A DNA stretch of 64,000 nucleotides from Steromphala cineraria (lineage: Eukaryota; Mollusca; Gastropoda; Trochida; Trochidae): contig OU744727.1 of NCBI GenBank assembly GCA_916613615.1, positions 24,146,777 to 24,210,776 on the forward strand, in the 5' to 3' direction. The translations under genes were made by a program, and so were the position numbers. This document shows positions 23,147-34,234 of this stretch, one piece after another. The notes under the pieces were generated by a model, which was not told the origin of the DNA, ran no database searches, and saw only the letters and a list, made by a program, of their open reading frames with translations. Position 1 is the first letter of the stretch; each line of letters opens with the position of its first letter.

Positions 23147-24560
23147 CATTCTCATTTTCATTCTCAAGACCTCAATTTTGTTCTTTATTCTCATGCGATT
23201 GGTTCTAAATAACACTTACCAATCTGTTCATCTTAAAGATGTGCAGAACGCAATACTTAAGTCTATGTAGGATAAAAACTACTAAAATTTCAATATTGTT
23301 ATCCTTTTTTGGATTTTCGTTCTTAACCGTATCATATATAGTAAAAGTATAATATTATATACATATACATTTATTACGCATGTGGATATTTTAGTCAACT
23401 AATGACATGACGTTTTCTCTTTATGAAATACTGGATATGAGAAAAATTCTTTTAAATGCGGCAAGGAGACTAACCTGGGCCTATTTTTAAATAAACATGA
23501 TTCAATGAGGTGTTTGTGGAATGAACTCACATCCCAATAAGGGATCAATGTATCCCTTCCGCTTTGAACCGAAATCACATGTGTTACAGAAGATGGGGAA
23601 AAGGTTAAATGTTATTTTCGATTTTTACGATTTGATTTTGTGTGTGGAAATAACAATGGTGAAGCCTTTTATTTCATAAAACAGAGGTTATACATGTAGC
23701 TTACAGATTTATATGTGGACAAGCTTATGTCTCATTAATTATTTGTCAATTTGATATACTATCTATGTGTAAAAAATGGTCCGACTGAAGTTGATGAAAA
23801 CATCCCGTTAAAGGCACAGTCCTAGAGCATCGTTTGAGCACGTCATTTAAGAGGACCTTCCTGTATATGATTGTATATGATTAATTATGGTGATTTTCCT
23901 CTTTCAAATATTCAAGTAAGGTAAACATTTTAATTGTTGAAGATTTAACAATTTGACAAAGAAAAGGGTTCATCACCCAAAGAAAAACATTTCGAAAAAA
24001 GCAAATCATTGGAGCCACACTACGGCATAATGATGTCATAGCTGATTTTACTCTTATTATGAATTATTTGTTAATATGCTTATAATCTATATTGTACAAC
24101 CAATAACTTATTTCTGAACTAATGTTTAAAAGATTTTATTTAAATGGATCATTTTAATAGAACATTGCGACACATAGATATCACTATATCACTATCAAAA
24201 CGCCTGTAATATGTCATTCAAACCAATAATTTGTGCATTTTTGAATATAGTATATGACATTTTACCAATTGATATTCATGGAACTGAATTCCATAACGCT
24301 ACATCACCCCTGGCATTGTTCGTCTTGAAGGTAAATTGGTTCTCAAAATTCAAAGGCAACGCTTATCTCATATTAGGCCAAAACCACGAAAATGTGAGCT
24401 ATAATCTCAATGATAATTTTTCATTGCTTGAAGATAAAAGGCCATTTATTCGAAAATAGTATATATAAACAATGCATCCTGCTACAGCAGCGTATATGTC
24501 TCTGCGTTATGCTACACAATGAGGATATACTAAGAGTATAATGCGCCAGCGACTTTCATC
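23147..24560. other. Non-coding AT-rich DNA
   Basis: No supportable gene. An 82-codon frame at 24211-24459 has no recognisable domain. Confidence 0.4.
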
Positions 24561-24579
24561 CAATTACCAATTTACACTT

Positions 24580-24783
24580 TAAATGCCAAGCCTTTTCTGT
24601 GTTCTGCAATTCACGCTTGAGCAGAGAATGATAAATGTTTGTGTCAGGGACTTACCCAATTTCCAACGACCGGAAACCTTAGTTGAGGTAAACGGTAAAA
24701 TCGATAAAACCAAGACATTTACTGCGGAAATCAATCGTGTCTGTTTCTTCATTTGGAAGTCTGCTAGCATGGCACTGTTGTAG
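24580..24783 (-). repeat. Dispersed repeat (CCGGTCGTTGGAAAT family), copy 2, inverted
   Basis: The reverse complement aligns with 468-660 over about 190 bp. It directly abuts the TTAA of the next MITE, which therefore inserted at its edge. Confidence 0.75.
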
Positions 24784-25142
24784 TTAAAGGGGCAGTAGCA
24801 CGTTTTTAGGGGGAATATAAGGTGATGTCAGGAAAATGGAAATTAACGGTTACAATTGAAAGACAATGTATTTCAAGAAAATGAAGCAGTACTAATTCAA
24901 ATATATGACATAAAGTTAAGTCATGCGACTCCTTTTTCTTACACAAAATTAATTATAGGTGTTCACACAAAATGGCCGCCAATGGATTTTATGTGAATCT
25001 CCATACTTTGTCCTCTGACTATGGATGATTGGCTTGTGTAATATGATTTATGACACTGTCAAATCATTACATTTAGCATTAACTTTAAAATACCAGTGAA
25101 CTATTTAAAAGTTATTAAAAAAACGTGCTACTGTCCCTTTAA
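24784..25142 (+). mobile_element. TTAA-type MITE, full length
   Basis: 359 bp. The left end TTAAAGGGGCAGTAGCACG and right end CGTGCTACTGTCCCTTTAA form near-perfect inverted termini, with TTAA at each edge. It is non-coding and one of the best-preserved members of the family. Confidence 0.9.
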
Positions 25143-25765
25143 GACGGTAGTTTTATTTGCATCGAATTTGCAAAATAAAATAGTAAAATGTTCCTTAGTT
25201 TAAATGATATGAACCTTTCCCTTTTTAATGTGATACTTGGATCTTGATCTCGCTAAAAGGTAAAGTTTTCACTTGACTATTTGATAAGTTCTTCTAAAAC
25301 TACGGAAAGTGGAGGTTGAGCGATCAGATATTTTACCCTCTGGAAGAAATGAATTAAGCATGTAGTACCATGTTTAGCTGCTGTAGAAATAAAGAAAACA
25401 CGTTCTACCGCCCCCTTAACTTAAACACAAAAGGATAATCTATTTTTTTTCAATACGTTGGTAATGAGATTGTTTCAAATGTCACCTTTCAGATTTGTTT
25501 TTATTTGTTCAGGAGAGTTGGTAGAAAATTGTCTGACCTCTGTGCAATATAAAGACGACCAAAGTTTTCATTCGGAATAACGAGGCAAATAATGACTGTC
25601 TTTGCTGTTTTTGTAAAGGTTTAAACAGTTTCGATTTCCTACGCTCCTTTGAAACCACACTGTAAAGGTGGTCGATGGTAGTTATTGCTTGCTGAAAGAG
25701 TTAAGAAGTTACTGATGTTGTCAGAGTTAAACCTATATAAGTAATTTGTACTTTATTTTTCTGGT
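25143..25765. other. Non-coding DNA between two MITEs
   Basis: A GTTCTACCGCCCCCTTAA segment near 25404 resembles a degraded MITE right end, but no matching left end was found. Nothing else is visible. Confidence 0.35.
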
Positions 25766-26143
25766 TTAAAGGGGCAGTAGCAGTTAGTTTTTAGTAGTAG
25801 TTTTTAGGGGGAATATGAGGTGATGTCAGGAAAATGAAAATTATTGGTTCCAAAAGAAAAACAATGTATTTAAACTAAATTGATCAGTAATAATTCAAAT
25901 ATATAACGTAAAGTTTAGCCATGCGTTTCCTTTTTCTTACACAAAATGAATTAAAGGTGTTCACAAAAAAGGCCGCCAATAGATTTTATGTGAATCTTCA
26001 TACTTTGTCTTCTGACTATGGATGATTGACTTGTGTAATGAGATTTTTGACACTGCAAAATAATACCTTTCACATTAACTTACAATTATCAGTGAAAATT
26101 TTGAAATATAAAATTATCAAAAAACGTGCTACTGCCCCTTTAA
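25766..26143 (+). mobile_element. TTAA-type MITE with a small insertion near its left end
   Basis: 378 bp, ending CGTGCTACTGCCCCTTTAA. Relative to the family, a GTTAGTTTTTAGTAGTA stretch is inserted after GGGGCAGTAGCA. Confidence 0.9.
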
Positions 26144-26535
26144 CATAAGCTGCAATTGATACTATGTTTTAGGATGTGATGTTCCGTTCACCACAAACAC
26201 ACAAATCTATTACGTGAATACAAGTGTGGTACATTTTATTGTTTGTGTTAAGTATCTATAAATGTTTCATTGTGTTAAGTAAACTTAATAATAATTTTCA
26301 TTGTTATAGCAAGAATAAATACCAGGATTCAATGACTTTAGATTCCAATGGTGGAAGAGAATGGAATACACGTTGAAGGATGACGATCTCTTACTGATTG
26401 TGGATATATATTGCATACACAAAACAAACATGAATGTTGATAGATACGTAAACATCCTTCTTGACGATAAAAGCACATAATTCTATGTCATATCATCTTA
26501 CGGAAGCATCCTAGTGCCACAGTGAGAATTTTTTT
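26144..26535. other. Non-coding DNA
   Basis: No supportable feature. Confidence 0.4.
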
Positions 26536-27026
26536 TATCTCCTAATTAGGAGATACTATCTCCTAAGTAGGTGATACTAACTCCTAATTAGGACTTAGTT
26601 ATAACCTAATTAGGACTTAGTTATCACCTAATTAGGACTTAGTTATCACCTAATTAGGACTTAGATATCACCTAATTAGGACTTAGTTATCACCTAATTA
26701 GGAGATACTTACTCCTAATTACGAGAAACTAAGTCCTAATTACGAGATACTAAGTCCTAAATAGGAGATACTAACTCCTAATTAGGACTTAGTTATAACC
26801 TAATTAGGACTTAGTTATCACCTAATTAGGACTTAGTTATCACCTAATTAGGACTTAGATATCACCTAATTAGGACTTAGTTATCACCTAATTAGGAGAT
26901 ACTTACTCCTAATTACGAGAAACTAAGTCCTAATTACGAGATACTAAGTCCTAATTAGGACTTAGCTATCACCTAATTAGTACTTAGCTTTCACCTAATT
27001 AGGACTTATTATCTACCTATTAGGTG
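26536..27026. repeat. Palindromic CCTAATTAGG satellite with higher-order repeat
   Basis: Basic unit of ~21-22 bp: the 10-bp palindrome CCTAATTAGG plus a linker such as ACTTAGTTATCA. About 15 perfect cores occur. A block of about nine units starting GATACTAACTCC at 26573 repeats as a whole at 26767 (194-bp period) with the same internal variants (CCTAATTACG, ACTTAGATATC), which is a higher-order repeat. Confidence 0.95.
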
Positions 27027-28234
27027 ATTGCTAGGTCTAGCTTCAAATGACCGATAACGCCCATACTTTAAAAGTATATTATACATGATCTATGCTATAA
27101 AAGACTCACAAAAGCACTAAAGATCATAATATTGTTTTCCTCAGATCAATAAAACAAACATTCACCATTGCATAATTGTTTTATTATTCAGAGATACAAA
27201 AACGAAAAGACAACAAAAACTACGGCTAACTACGGGAATTTGGTTCGATTCTGATCATGACGTCATTGTCCACTTGTCCCAAAGCAATTGAACCTTATTG
27301 CTGTAGATCACGTAGTCTTTTTCGTATTTTCCTTTTTGTATCGAAGCGTAATAAAATAACTGTGAACTGGTGAATTCGGTCCAGCCCTCTTTCTATGAAC
27401 CCGAGGAAAACAATATTGACCTCTGACTTCGTCCTTGGTCAATATTGTTTCCTCAAATCCATTAACTTTGTCCTCGGTCAATATTGTTTTCCTAGGGTCC
27501 ATAAAACAGGTATAGACCTCATCACCAGTCAATATTTATAATGTCATTTATTTCATTCAACTTATCAAACTACATTGTAAATATTTGTAAAAGGATAAAA
27601 ATATATAGGTCTGCAGGTGGGCGTGTAAATAAGTAAAAAAGGTTAACTTTTGAATGACTTGAATGAGATAATACCATAATTTCCATCTTATCAGCGTAAT
27701 TTATAGCAGTCGATAGGGTTTACTGAACAAAATATTTACTTCCGTGTTTACATTTCTACAAATTAGGTATCGATTGTTATCAAAATTATATCAAAGAAAT
27801 TGCATTTACTTTGTAAGTTCAACATATGAGTATGAAATATTGTTGTTTTCATATCTTTTTACGTAAATCTTTCGTTGACATGGCACAACATGACAGATCA
27901 AAACATTGAAACACCTCGCAAGAACTTGGATTTGGATCGCCAATAAATGATATATTTACAAACGATGCTTGGTCAATCATGCTTAAAGACTAGATAACAT
28001 GGCTTCACACAAAATCCATGATGTATTGTTTTTTCCATGTTCGATATTGATTAGTGATCAAGGTGTTTACACAGCGTGCCGTTTAATTTTTTTTTGATTT
28101 TCTTCTGTAGCTACAGAAACATGAATGGCTGTGCAGAAACTCATTAAATGAGTGGGAAAACACTTGTTGAGATGCGTTTGAAAACAGAAAGATGATGTAG
28201 TTAACCCGAAAACAGAAATATGTTGGATTTCAAT
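27027..28234. other. Non-coding DNA with short inverted and direct motifs
   Basis: Around 27408-27500, GAGGAAAACAATATTGACC is followed by two inverted copies, GGTCAATATTGTTTCCTC and GGTCAATATTGTTTTCCT, which could form a stem. TGACGTCA occurs at 27258-27265. No gene is visible up to the LINE. Confidence 0.5.
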
Positions 28235-28248
28235 AACTACGAGTTGCC
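28235..28248. repeat. Target-site duplication, left of LINE
   Basis: AACTACGAGTTGCC, repeated exactly at 34111-34124 after the poly(A) tail. Confidence 0.95.
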
Positions 28249-28320
28249 GGTGGCGCTGTCTACATGAGCGGACGGTAGTAACATCGCTCTCTCCCCTAAC
28301 CACGTCAAAGTCGTAACATA

Positions 28321-29205
28321 ATGGCTACAAAGAAAAGCAATACACCTAAAAACACCACAGAAGCTCAACAAAACCCTACAACAACTAAAATGGACGAATT
28401 TATCCAGACGAGAGCCCGTGTCAAGACGTCCGACCCAAGTTCAATGAAAAGCCCGACCACGCCGCTCGCCATATTGGACCCGGCCGACACGGCCTCGACT
28501 CAACTCAGGTCGTTTATTCTCGAGGTTCTCTCGGAACATACTCACACAATTGGAAGTAAAATAGATGAAGCCAATGCCGAGTTGAAACAGCTTCAAACTA
28601 CAATTAACGATATTTTGTCGTCCGTATCTGACAATTCTCAGCAAATCCAGACACATTCAACTGAGATTGAAAAACTGAATCAAGATATATCCGAAATGAA
28701 AAAGAATTTTGAAGTGAAGCTTCTGACTATCGAACTATATTCCCGACGTAACAATCTGTTACTGTATGGTATCCCCGATACAAGGGACCCGGAGACAGCA
28801 GCGAGGGAAGTATTCTCCTCTCTTGGAGTGAATGAGAAGATTATGTTTGATAACATTCATCGTCTCCCCCGTAACAGCACCGACCCGGCCAACTTCAGGG
28901 CAGATATGCCGAAGCCCATAGTCATGAAATTTGTCAAAGCTGCTGATAGACAAACCATCTTTAATGCCTCTGTTAAAGGCTGGTCCTATCTGAAGAAGAA
29001 CAAAATAAGCATTCGATCTGACCTGCCGGTCCCCCTGAAGAAATATAGAGGTAAACTTGCCAATCGAGCTTTTCAGCTCAGGAACACGCAGAAGGTTCAA
29101 ACCAGGATCTTGGAGAGAGGAGTCAACTTAACTCTTCAAATGAGGAAGAACCCCCAGGAGAGCTGGCAGACCGTAAACTTGGATGAAGATAACATCGTGG
29201 GATGA
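28321..29205 (+). CDS. LINE ORF1 protein (L1 ORF1p / Transposase_22-like)
   Basis: 294-residue RNA-binding chaperone of the LINE ribonucleoprotein; proteins of this type trimerise and coat the element's RNA. The N-terminus (1-60) is Lys/Thr/Pro-rich and disordered. A coiled coil spans about 62-140 (heptads through LRSFILEV, IDEANAELKQL, TEIEKLNQDISEMKKNF). An RRM-like domain starts at SRRNNLLLYGIPD (141-153) and includes NIHRLPR (178-184) and PIVMKFVKAADR (199-210). A basic C-terminal domain follows (KKYRGKLANRAFQLR, 240-254). This is the usual L1 ORF1p order. The start is the first ATG in frame, 72 bp inside the element. The coding sequence is clearly richer in G+C than ORF2. There is no zinc knuckle in ORF1. 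The L1-like assignment rests on architecture and the RRNNLLLYG motif. Confidence 0.88.
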   Translation: MATKKSNTPKNTTEAQQNPTTTKMDEFIQTRARVKTSDPSSMKSPTTPLAILDPADTASTQLRSFILEVLSEHTHTIGSKIDEANAELKQLQTTINDILSSVSDNSQQIQTHSTEIEKLNQDISEMKKNFEVKLLTIELYSRRNNLLLYGIPDTRDPETAAREVFSSLGVNEKIMFDNIHRLPRNSTDPANFRADMPKPIVMKFVKAADRQTIFNASVKGWSYLKKNKISIRSDLPVPLKKYRGKLANRAFQLRNTQKVQTRILERGVNLTLQMRKNPQESWQTVNLDEDNIVG

Positions 29206-30187
29206 TCACTCTTTGTGCCCCATCTCGAGGACGTGAAGTACAGGTGTTGTACATATTCCTATGGATTCCACTTTTAGCCACCCAAGGCGGTGAATAAAGA
29301 TTTTATATTCATTTGTTTCTACTCCACATGTCGTTGGAATTATACGGACAAAGACTATCAATTATAAAGGTCAACAAAACAGTGCCACAATCGACATGAT
29401 CAGCACAACGTGCTTTTGTTTAAAAACACTACCACGTGCTTTTGTTTATAATCACTACCACGTGCTAAGCTATTTATAACTATTTACTGCGCAACTGTTG
29501 CCCCTGTGGTTGTAGTACTCGGATATAACTTGTATTTGTTGTAATTCAAGATTTGTTTCTGCAACTATTGATATCCTAAACGGTTATGGACATGGTGTTT
29601 ATTTTTTAGAGTGCTATGTTTAATGTAGATCAAGACTTTCACTGCGCAACTGTGTCACTAAACCGGATGTAACGAGTGTAAGAACCTTGTCTGTGACAGA
29701 CAGTGAGTATCCTTGAAAATTATCATTCAAATTGGTCATATTTATGTACATGTATGCCTCAAGAATCTTTTATTATAAATACACTACAAACATGATACAT
29801 TTCTCGGATGTCAAATGACACTGACCCCCAACATCCGGCCACTATGTCAACATTTACCAGCTCTGCGCTTCTAGTATACTAGAAAACATGTTTTGTTTAG
29901 TAGAACTATCTTGGCCTATATTTTCTTTTTGAAATGACTGGTCTCGGGGAGGGAGGATTAGAAAACGCCACCAATTTTTGTGTTTTTAACCGGCCCTCCC
30001 TTTTTTCTTTTCTTTTTCTTTTCTCTACGTCTTTCTTCTGTTTTTTATCTTTCTATATTTGTTGAAAAAATGTTCCCATGTATTACATTCTACATTCATC
30101 GAATTGACAGTTTTACTACAATATCAGACCATGATCTCACAAGTGTATTGATCTCTATTCCCTTTAACATGAATTTTTTATTGTACA
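29206..30187 (+). other. LINE inter-ORF spacer (982 bp)
   Basis: Unusually long for an L1-like element. A 71-codon frame (29980-30195) ends just over the ORF2 start but has no domain. The T-rich stretch before ORF2 (30000-30060) is the most obvious feature. Confidence 0.7.
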
Positions 30188-33100
30188 ATGAATAATTACA
30201 TCAAAAAAGTAAAACTTCTCTCAGCCAACTGTAGAGGACTTGCAAACAAGTCTAAAAGAAAAGAACTAATGAATATATATAGAAAAAAATCATACTCAAT
30301 CATGTGTTTACAAGATATCCACATAGATGAATCTACTTCTAACACTATGAGAAATGAATGGGGCTTGCAATCTATAATCGCTCCTTTTAAATCTAATTCC
30401 AGAGGAGTAGCTATACTCTTTAACAATAACATTGACATAATAATACATAGAACCATAATTGATGAAAAGGGAAACTATATCATTGTAGACATTTCAATAG
30501 AGGATAAAAGAATGACCCTTACAAATCTATATGGCCCTAATACTGATGACCCTCAATTTTACATTGATCTTTTTGATAATATTTTAAAATTTGATAATGA
30601 TTCATTAGTTTTAGTCGGTGACTGGAACCTTGTACTTGATCCCTCCATTGATCTAGAGAATTATAAACATGTAAACAATCCAAAATCAAGAGAGACTGTT
30701 TTAGAATTTATTGAAACTTATAACCTTATTGATATTTGGAGACTTTTAAATGACAAATCTAGAAAATATACCTGGTGGAAAAAGAATCCAAGACAACAAG
30801 CTAGACTTGACTTTTTTATTGTATCCGATGACATATTTGATATAACATTGGACTCTGATATCTTACCAGGATATAAAAGTGATCATTCAACAATAACATT
30901 AACTTTCTCAAATACTTTAAATCAAGAAAGAGGAAAAGGATACTGGAAATTTAATAATTCTTTATTACTAAACCCAGAATACGGGAATTTAGTCAGAAAT
31001 ACATTATATGAGACAGTACAGGAATATGCATCAGAAAAGATTGACGACTTCGAAACTCTTGAAGATATTAACCTTACTATTTCTAATTCTTTATTCCTTG
31101 AAACTTTATTGATGAAAATTCGCGGAAAGACTATATCTTTTGCATCTTATATAAAGAAATCCAAAACAAAACTTACAGAAGAGCTTGAGGAAAAAATTAA
31201 ACAAGTTGAAGATAACATTAGAAGAGACTTTCAAAATATAAATGAGGAAATGCTCTCTGAACTATCAAAATATAAAAATCAATTGGAAGAAATAAAAAAA
31301 GAAGAAATTAAAGGAATACAAATCAGAAATCGAATCCAATGGTATGAAGAGGGAGAAAAACCATCAAAATATTTCTGTAACTTGGAAAATAGAAACTTTT
31401 CCAAAAAATCAATTAATAAACTAATAACTAAGGACAAAACTGAAATTACAGACAGTAAATCAATACTTAATGAGGTTAAGAATTTCTATGAGAATCTATA
31501 TGCTTCGCATGATGAAGATAGAGTAAAGGATTGTCTTAAAGATATTAAGACCCCAACTTTACACAGAACACTGAGAGAAAATCTTGAAAAAGAAATCAGT
31601 ATGGAAGAAATCAGCAAAAATGTTTATAAAATGAAAAATAACAAAAGCCCAGGAATTGACGGTTTTCCAATAGATTTCTTTAAATTTTTTTGGAAAGATT
31701 TAAAATTTTGGATTTATAGATTTGTTAAAGATGTATCAAATAAGAATGACATGTCCCTAAGTATGAAGAGAGGTGTAATTACTTGCATACCAAAAGCAAA
31801 CAAAGACAGAACATTACTAAAGAATTGGAGGCCTATCACATTACTTAATGCAGTTTATAAAATTATCAGCTCATGTATAGCAAATAGATTAAAGACTACA
31901 TTAGATGAATTAATTCACTCTAACCAAACCGGTTTTATTCCGGGCAGAACCATCAGTGAAAACACAAGACTCTTATATGACATAATTTTTGAAACTAAAA
32001 AACAAAACATTCCTGGCCTTCTAATTTTGATTGACTTTGAAAAAGCATTTGACTCTGTTTCTAAAAATTTCATTAATGAAGTTTTACAAAAATTTGACTT
32101 TGGACCTGAAATGATTAGATGGATAAATATTTTGACATATGACACTACCTCATGTGTTATCCAACATGGCCATATTTCTGAATTTTTCCCTAATGAAAGA
32201 GGTTGTAGACAGGGAGATCCCTTGTCTCCATACCTTTTTCTTCTTGTGGCTGAGATTCTGGGTTGTATGATTAGAAATAATGACAAAATCAAAGGTATTA
32301 CTATTAACGATACTGAATATAAGCTTGATCAATATGCTGATGACACAGAATTATTTCTTGATGGTACTGAAGACAGCTTGTATGCTGCTATTGACACAAT
32401 TAATAAGTTCTACAAAATGTCTGGTTTGAAAATTAATTTAGATAAATCAAAAGCAATTTGGATTGGAGCAAAAGCTAAATCTATTGACATAATATGTAAA
32501 GATCTCAATATCGAGTGGATGACGGGTGAATTTGATGTACTTGGTATTAAATTTACGCCTGATCTTGATAACTTATGGGTGATAAACACCCGAAAGAGAC
32601 TTGAAAAAATTAATAGACTCTTATCATCATGGAGGAAAAGAAATTTAACTCTTATTGGTAAAATTACAGTGATAAAAACTTTAGCAATTTCTAAATTAGT
32701 TCATATCTTTAACTCTTTACCTAATCCCCCTGCTGAATTTATTACTGCTCTTGAGAAATTATTTTTTAAATTCATATGGAATGGAAAAAATGATAAAATA
32801 AAAAGAAATGTTCTAAAAAATAAATATGATGATGGGGGTTTGAGAATGATTGACACAACTAGATTTATAGATGCTTTGAAATTATCCACCTTAAGATTGT
32901 ATCTAAAAAACCCTATGAAGAATAACCCCTGTCAGATACCTTTTGATGATATTTTTAATTTTGGAGCAAACTCTGATACTTATTTGAAGATAGAAAATCC
33001 TTTTTGGCAAGATGTATTAAAGGCTTGGAAAGTATTTCACAAAAAACATTATGTTGACCCTGACATTTTAGATAATATTTTACCCCAACCTCTTTGGTTT

Positions 33101-33967
33101 AATCACAATTTCAAAAACAGATCACACTTTATAAAAGATTGGGCAAATAAAGGAATTATGACTATTAATGACATATGTGATGAAAAAGGTCTACTATCAA
33201 TGGAATCTATAAAAGATAAATACAGCATCAAAGGTACATTTCTAGATTATAATTACTTACTATATATTTTGCCTGACTTATGGAAATATACCCTTACCCA
33301 CTCGTGTACAGAAATAAATGCCAGAAGCATAAATGTTACTGAATGCCAGTTGAATTTAATGAAAACATCAAAAGGCTCAAGACTTTTTTATGACATACTT
33401 ATCTCAACAGTTGAATACCCTAACATTTGTAACAAATGGCAACTTTTATTTCCTGAAATGATATTTGATTGGAAAAACATATTTACAATATATATGAAGG
33501 CATTAAAAGACACTAAATTACTAGATTTTCAATATAGATTTCTTCATGGTATCATCTACACTAAAAGAGAATTACTCAGAATGAAAAAAGTTGACAATAG
33601 CTTATGTTGCTTTTGTAAGAATGTTGATGAAAGTGTCTGTCATGTATACTGGGAATGTGAGGAAACACAAATCTTTTGGAATAATTTACAAGATTGGCTT
33701 AATAACTCATTTCCAACTCCAGTGATATTTTCTAAACTCTTAGTCTGGTTTGGTACTCAACACCAAAACAGACTAATTAATCACATCATTATTTCTGCTA
33801 AAAGATATATATATCTTAGCAATATCAAAAATACATCACTAAATTTCAATATATATTTAAAAATTTTGAAACAAATATTCTTTGTAGAAAATTTTATTGC
33901 AACCAGAAACAATAAAAATCAATATTTTGAAAATAAATGGCTTCTCCTCACTCCAGTTCTTATGTGA
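30188..33967 (+). CDS. LINE ORF2: APE endonuclease, reverse transcriptase, zinc knuckle
   Basis: 1259 residues. The protein nicks target DNA and reverse-transcribes the element from the nick. Endonuclease (about 8-240): LLSANCRGL (Asn14), MCLQDIH (Asp43 where most relatives have Glu), NLYGPN, GDWN (144-147), RLDFFIVSDD (Asp208) and SDH (231-233). Reverse transcriptase (about 485-790): KSPGIDGFPIDF, IPKANKD, NWRPITLLN, LILIDFEKAFDSV (Asp616), RGCRQGDPLSPYLF (671-684) and QYADDTELF with the YADD core at 716-719. Thumb region: LAISKLVHIFNSLPNPP and KLFFKFIWNGK. C-terminal CCHC knuckle: Cys1140, Cys1143, His1152, Cys1157. The IKTLAISK and FIWNGK blocks plus the knuckle favour the L1/Tx1 group. 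The frame is uninterrupted and AT-rich. The start ATG at 30188 is the first in frame before the endonuclease; translation after a 982-bp spacer needs re-initiation or another route (inference). Confidence 0.95.
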   Translation: MNNYIKKVKLLSANCRGLANKSKRKELMNIYRKKSYSIMCLQDIHIDESTSNTMRNEWGLQSIIAPFKSNSRGVAILFNNNIDIIIHRTIIDEKGNYIIVDISIEDKRMTLTNLYGPNTDDPQFYIDLFDNILKFDNDSLVLVGDWNLVLDPSIDLENYKHVNNPKSRETVLEFIETYNLIDIWRLLNDKSRKYTWWKKNPRQQARLDFFIVSDDIFDITLDSDILPGYKSDHSTITLTFSNTLNQERGKGYWKFNNSLLLNPEYGNLVRNTLYETVQEYASEKIDDFETLEDINLTISNSLFLETLLMKIRGKTISFASYIKKSKTKLTEELEEKIKQVEDNIRRDFQNINEEMLSELSKYKNQLEEIKKEEIKGIQIRNRIQWYEEGEKPSKYFCNLENRNFSKKSINKLITKDKTEITDSKSILNEVKNFYENLYASHDEDRVKDCLKDIKTPTLHRTLRENLEKEISMEEISKNVYKMKNNKSPGIDGFPIDFFKFFWKDLKFWIYRFVKDVSNKNDMSLSMKRGVITCIPKANKDRTLLKNWRPITLLNAVYKIISSCIANRLKTTLDELIHSNQTGFIPGRTISENTRLLYDIIFETKKQNIPGLLILIDFEKAFDSVSKNFINEVLQKFDFGPEMIRWINILTYDTTSCVIQHGHISEFFPNERGCRQGDPLSPYLFLLVAEILGCMIRNNDKIKGITINDTEYKLDQYADDTELFLDGTEDSLYAAIDTINKFYKMSGLKINLDKSKAIWIGAKAKSIDIICKDLNIEWMTGEFDVLGIKFTPDLDNLWVINTRKRLEKINRLLSSWRKRNLTLIGKITVIKTLAISKLVHIFNSLPNPPAEFITALEKLFFKFIWNGKNDKIKRNVLKNKYDDGGLRMIDTTRFIDALKLSTLRLYLKNPMKNNPCQIPFDDIFNFGANSDTYLKIENPFWQDVLKAWKVFHKKHYVDPDILDNILPQPLWFNHNFKNRSHFIKDWANKGIMTINDICDEKGLLSMESIKDKYSIKGTFLDYNYLLYILPDLWKYTLTHSCTEINARSINVTECQLNLMKTSKGSRLFYDILISTVEYPNICNKWQLLFPEMIFDWKNIFTIYMKALKDTKLLDFQYRFLHGIIYTKRELLRMKKVDNSLCCFCKNVDESVCHVYWECEETQIFWNNLQDWLNNSFPTPVIFSKLLVWFGTQHQNRLINHIIISAKRYIYLSNIKNTSLNFNIYLKILKQIFFVENFIATRNNKNQYFENKWLLLTPVLM

Positions 33968-34077
33968 ACACCAATCTATTCCATATTCAAATTGCCTGTT
34001 GTACTCTTTATTGTTTAATCTGTTTAACATTGCCTATGTATGTTATTCTATATGTAACTATGTAAACATTGGGAACT

Positions 34078-34110
34078 AATAAAAAAAAAACAAAAAAAAA
34101 CAAAAAAAAA
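34078..34110 (+). terminator. LINE polyadenylation signal and A-rich tail
   Basis: AATAAA at 34078-34083 runs directly into an A tract broken only by two C bases, then the right target duplication. Confidence 0.85.
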
Positions 34111-34124
34111 AACTACGAGTTGCC
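34111..34124. repeat. Target-site duplication, right of LINE
   Basis: AACTACGAGTTGCC, identical to 28235-28248. Confidence 0.95.
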
Positions 34125-34234
34125 AAGACTATGTTATGTTAAGCTAGTTGAATATTTTCCTTTTCATGTTCTTCATCAGGCAAGTGTTGATTAACTCTTT
34201 GAGAGGTATTTCAGAAGCAGGTTTGATGAAGAGG

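Larger units (their letters stand above)
28249..34110 (+). mobile_element. Full-length L1/Tx1-type LINE retrotransposon
   Basis: 5.86-kb element bounded by a perfect 14-bp target-site duplication. It has a short 5' untranslated region (28249-28320), ORF1 (28321-29205), a 982-bp inter-ORF spacer, ORF2 (30188-33967), an AATAAA and an A-rich tail. Both ORFs are uninterrupted and the flanking duplication has no mismatch, so insertion was probably recent and the copy may be competent. The removed-element site would read smoothly from TTTCAAT into AACTACGAGTTGCC and AAGACTATG. Confidence 0.95.

Noticed and set aside
26536..27026. CRISPR-like regular repeat array
   Set aside because: Spacers are themselves repeated and not unique, the unit is only ~21 bp with a 10-bp palindrome, and the host is eukaryotic. 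It is a satellite.
30196..32889. Several minus-strand frames inside LINE ORF2
   Set aside because: They are antisense shadows of the reverse-transcriptase coding region with no domain of their own.
28249..34110. LTR retrotransposon or retrovirus-like element
   Set aside because: There are no long terminal repeats, protease or integrase. APE endonuclease, poly(A) tail and target duplication identify a LINE.
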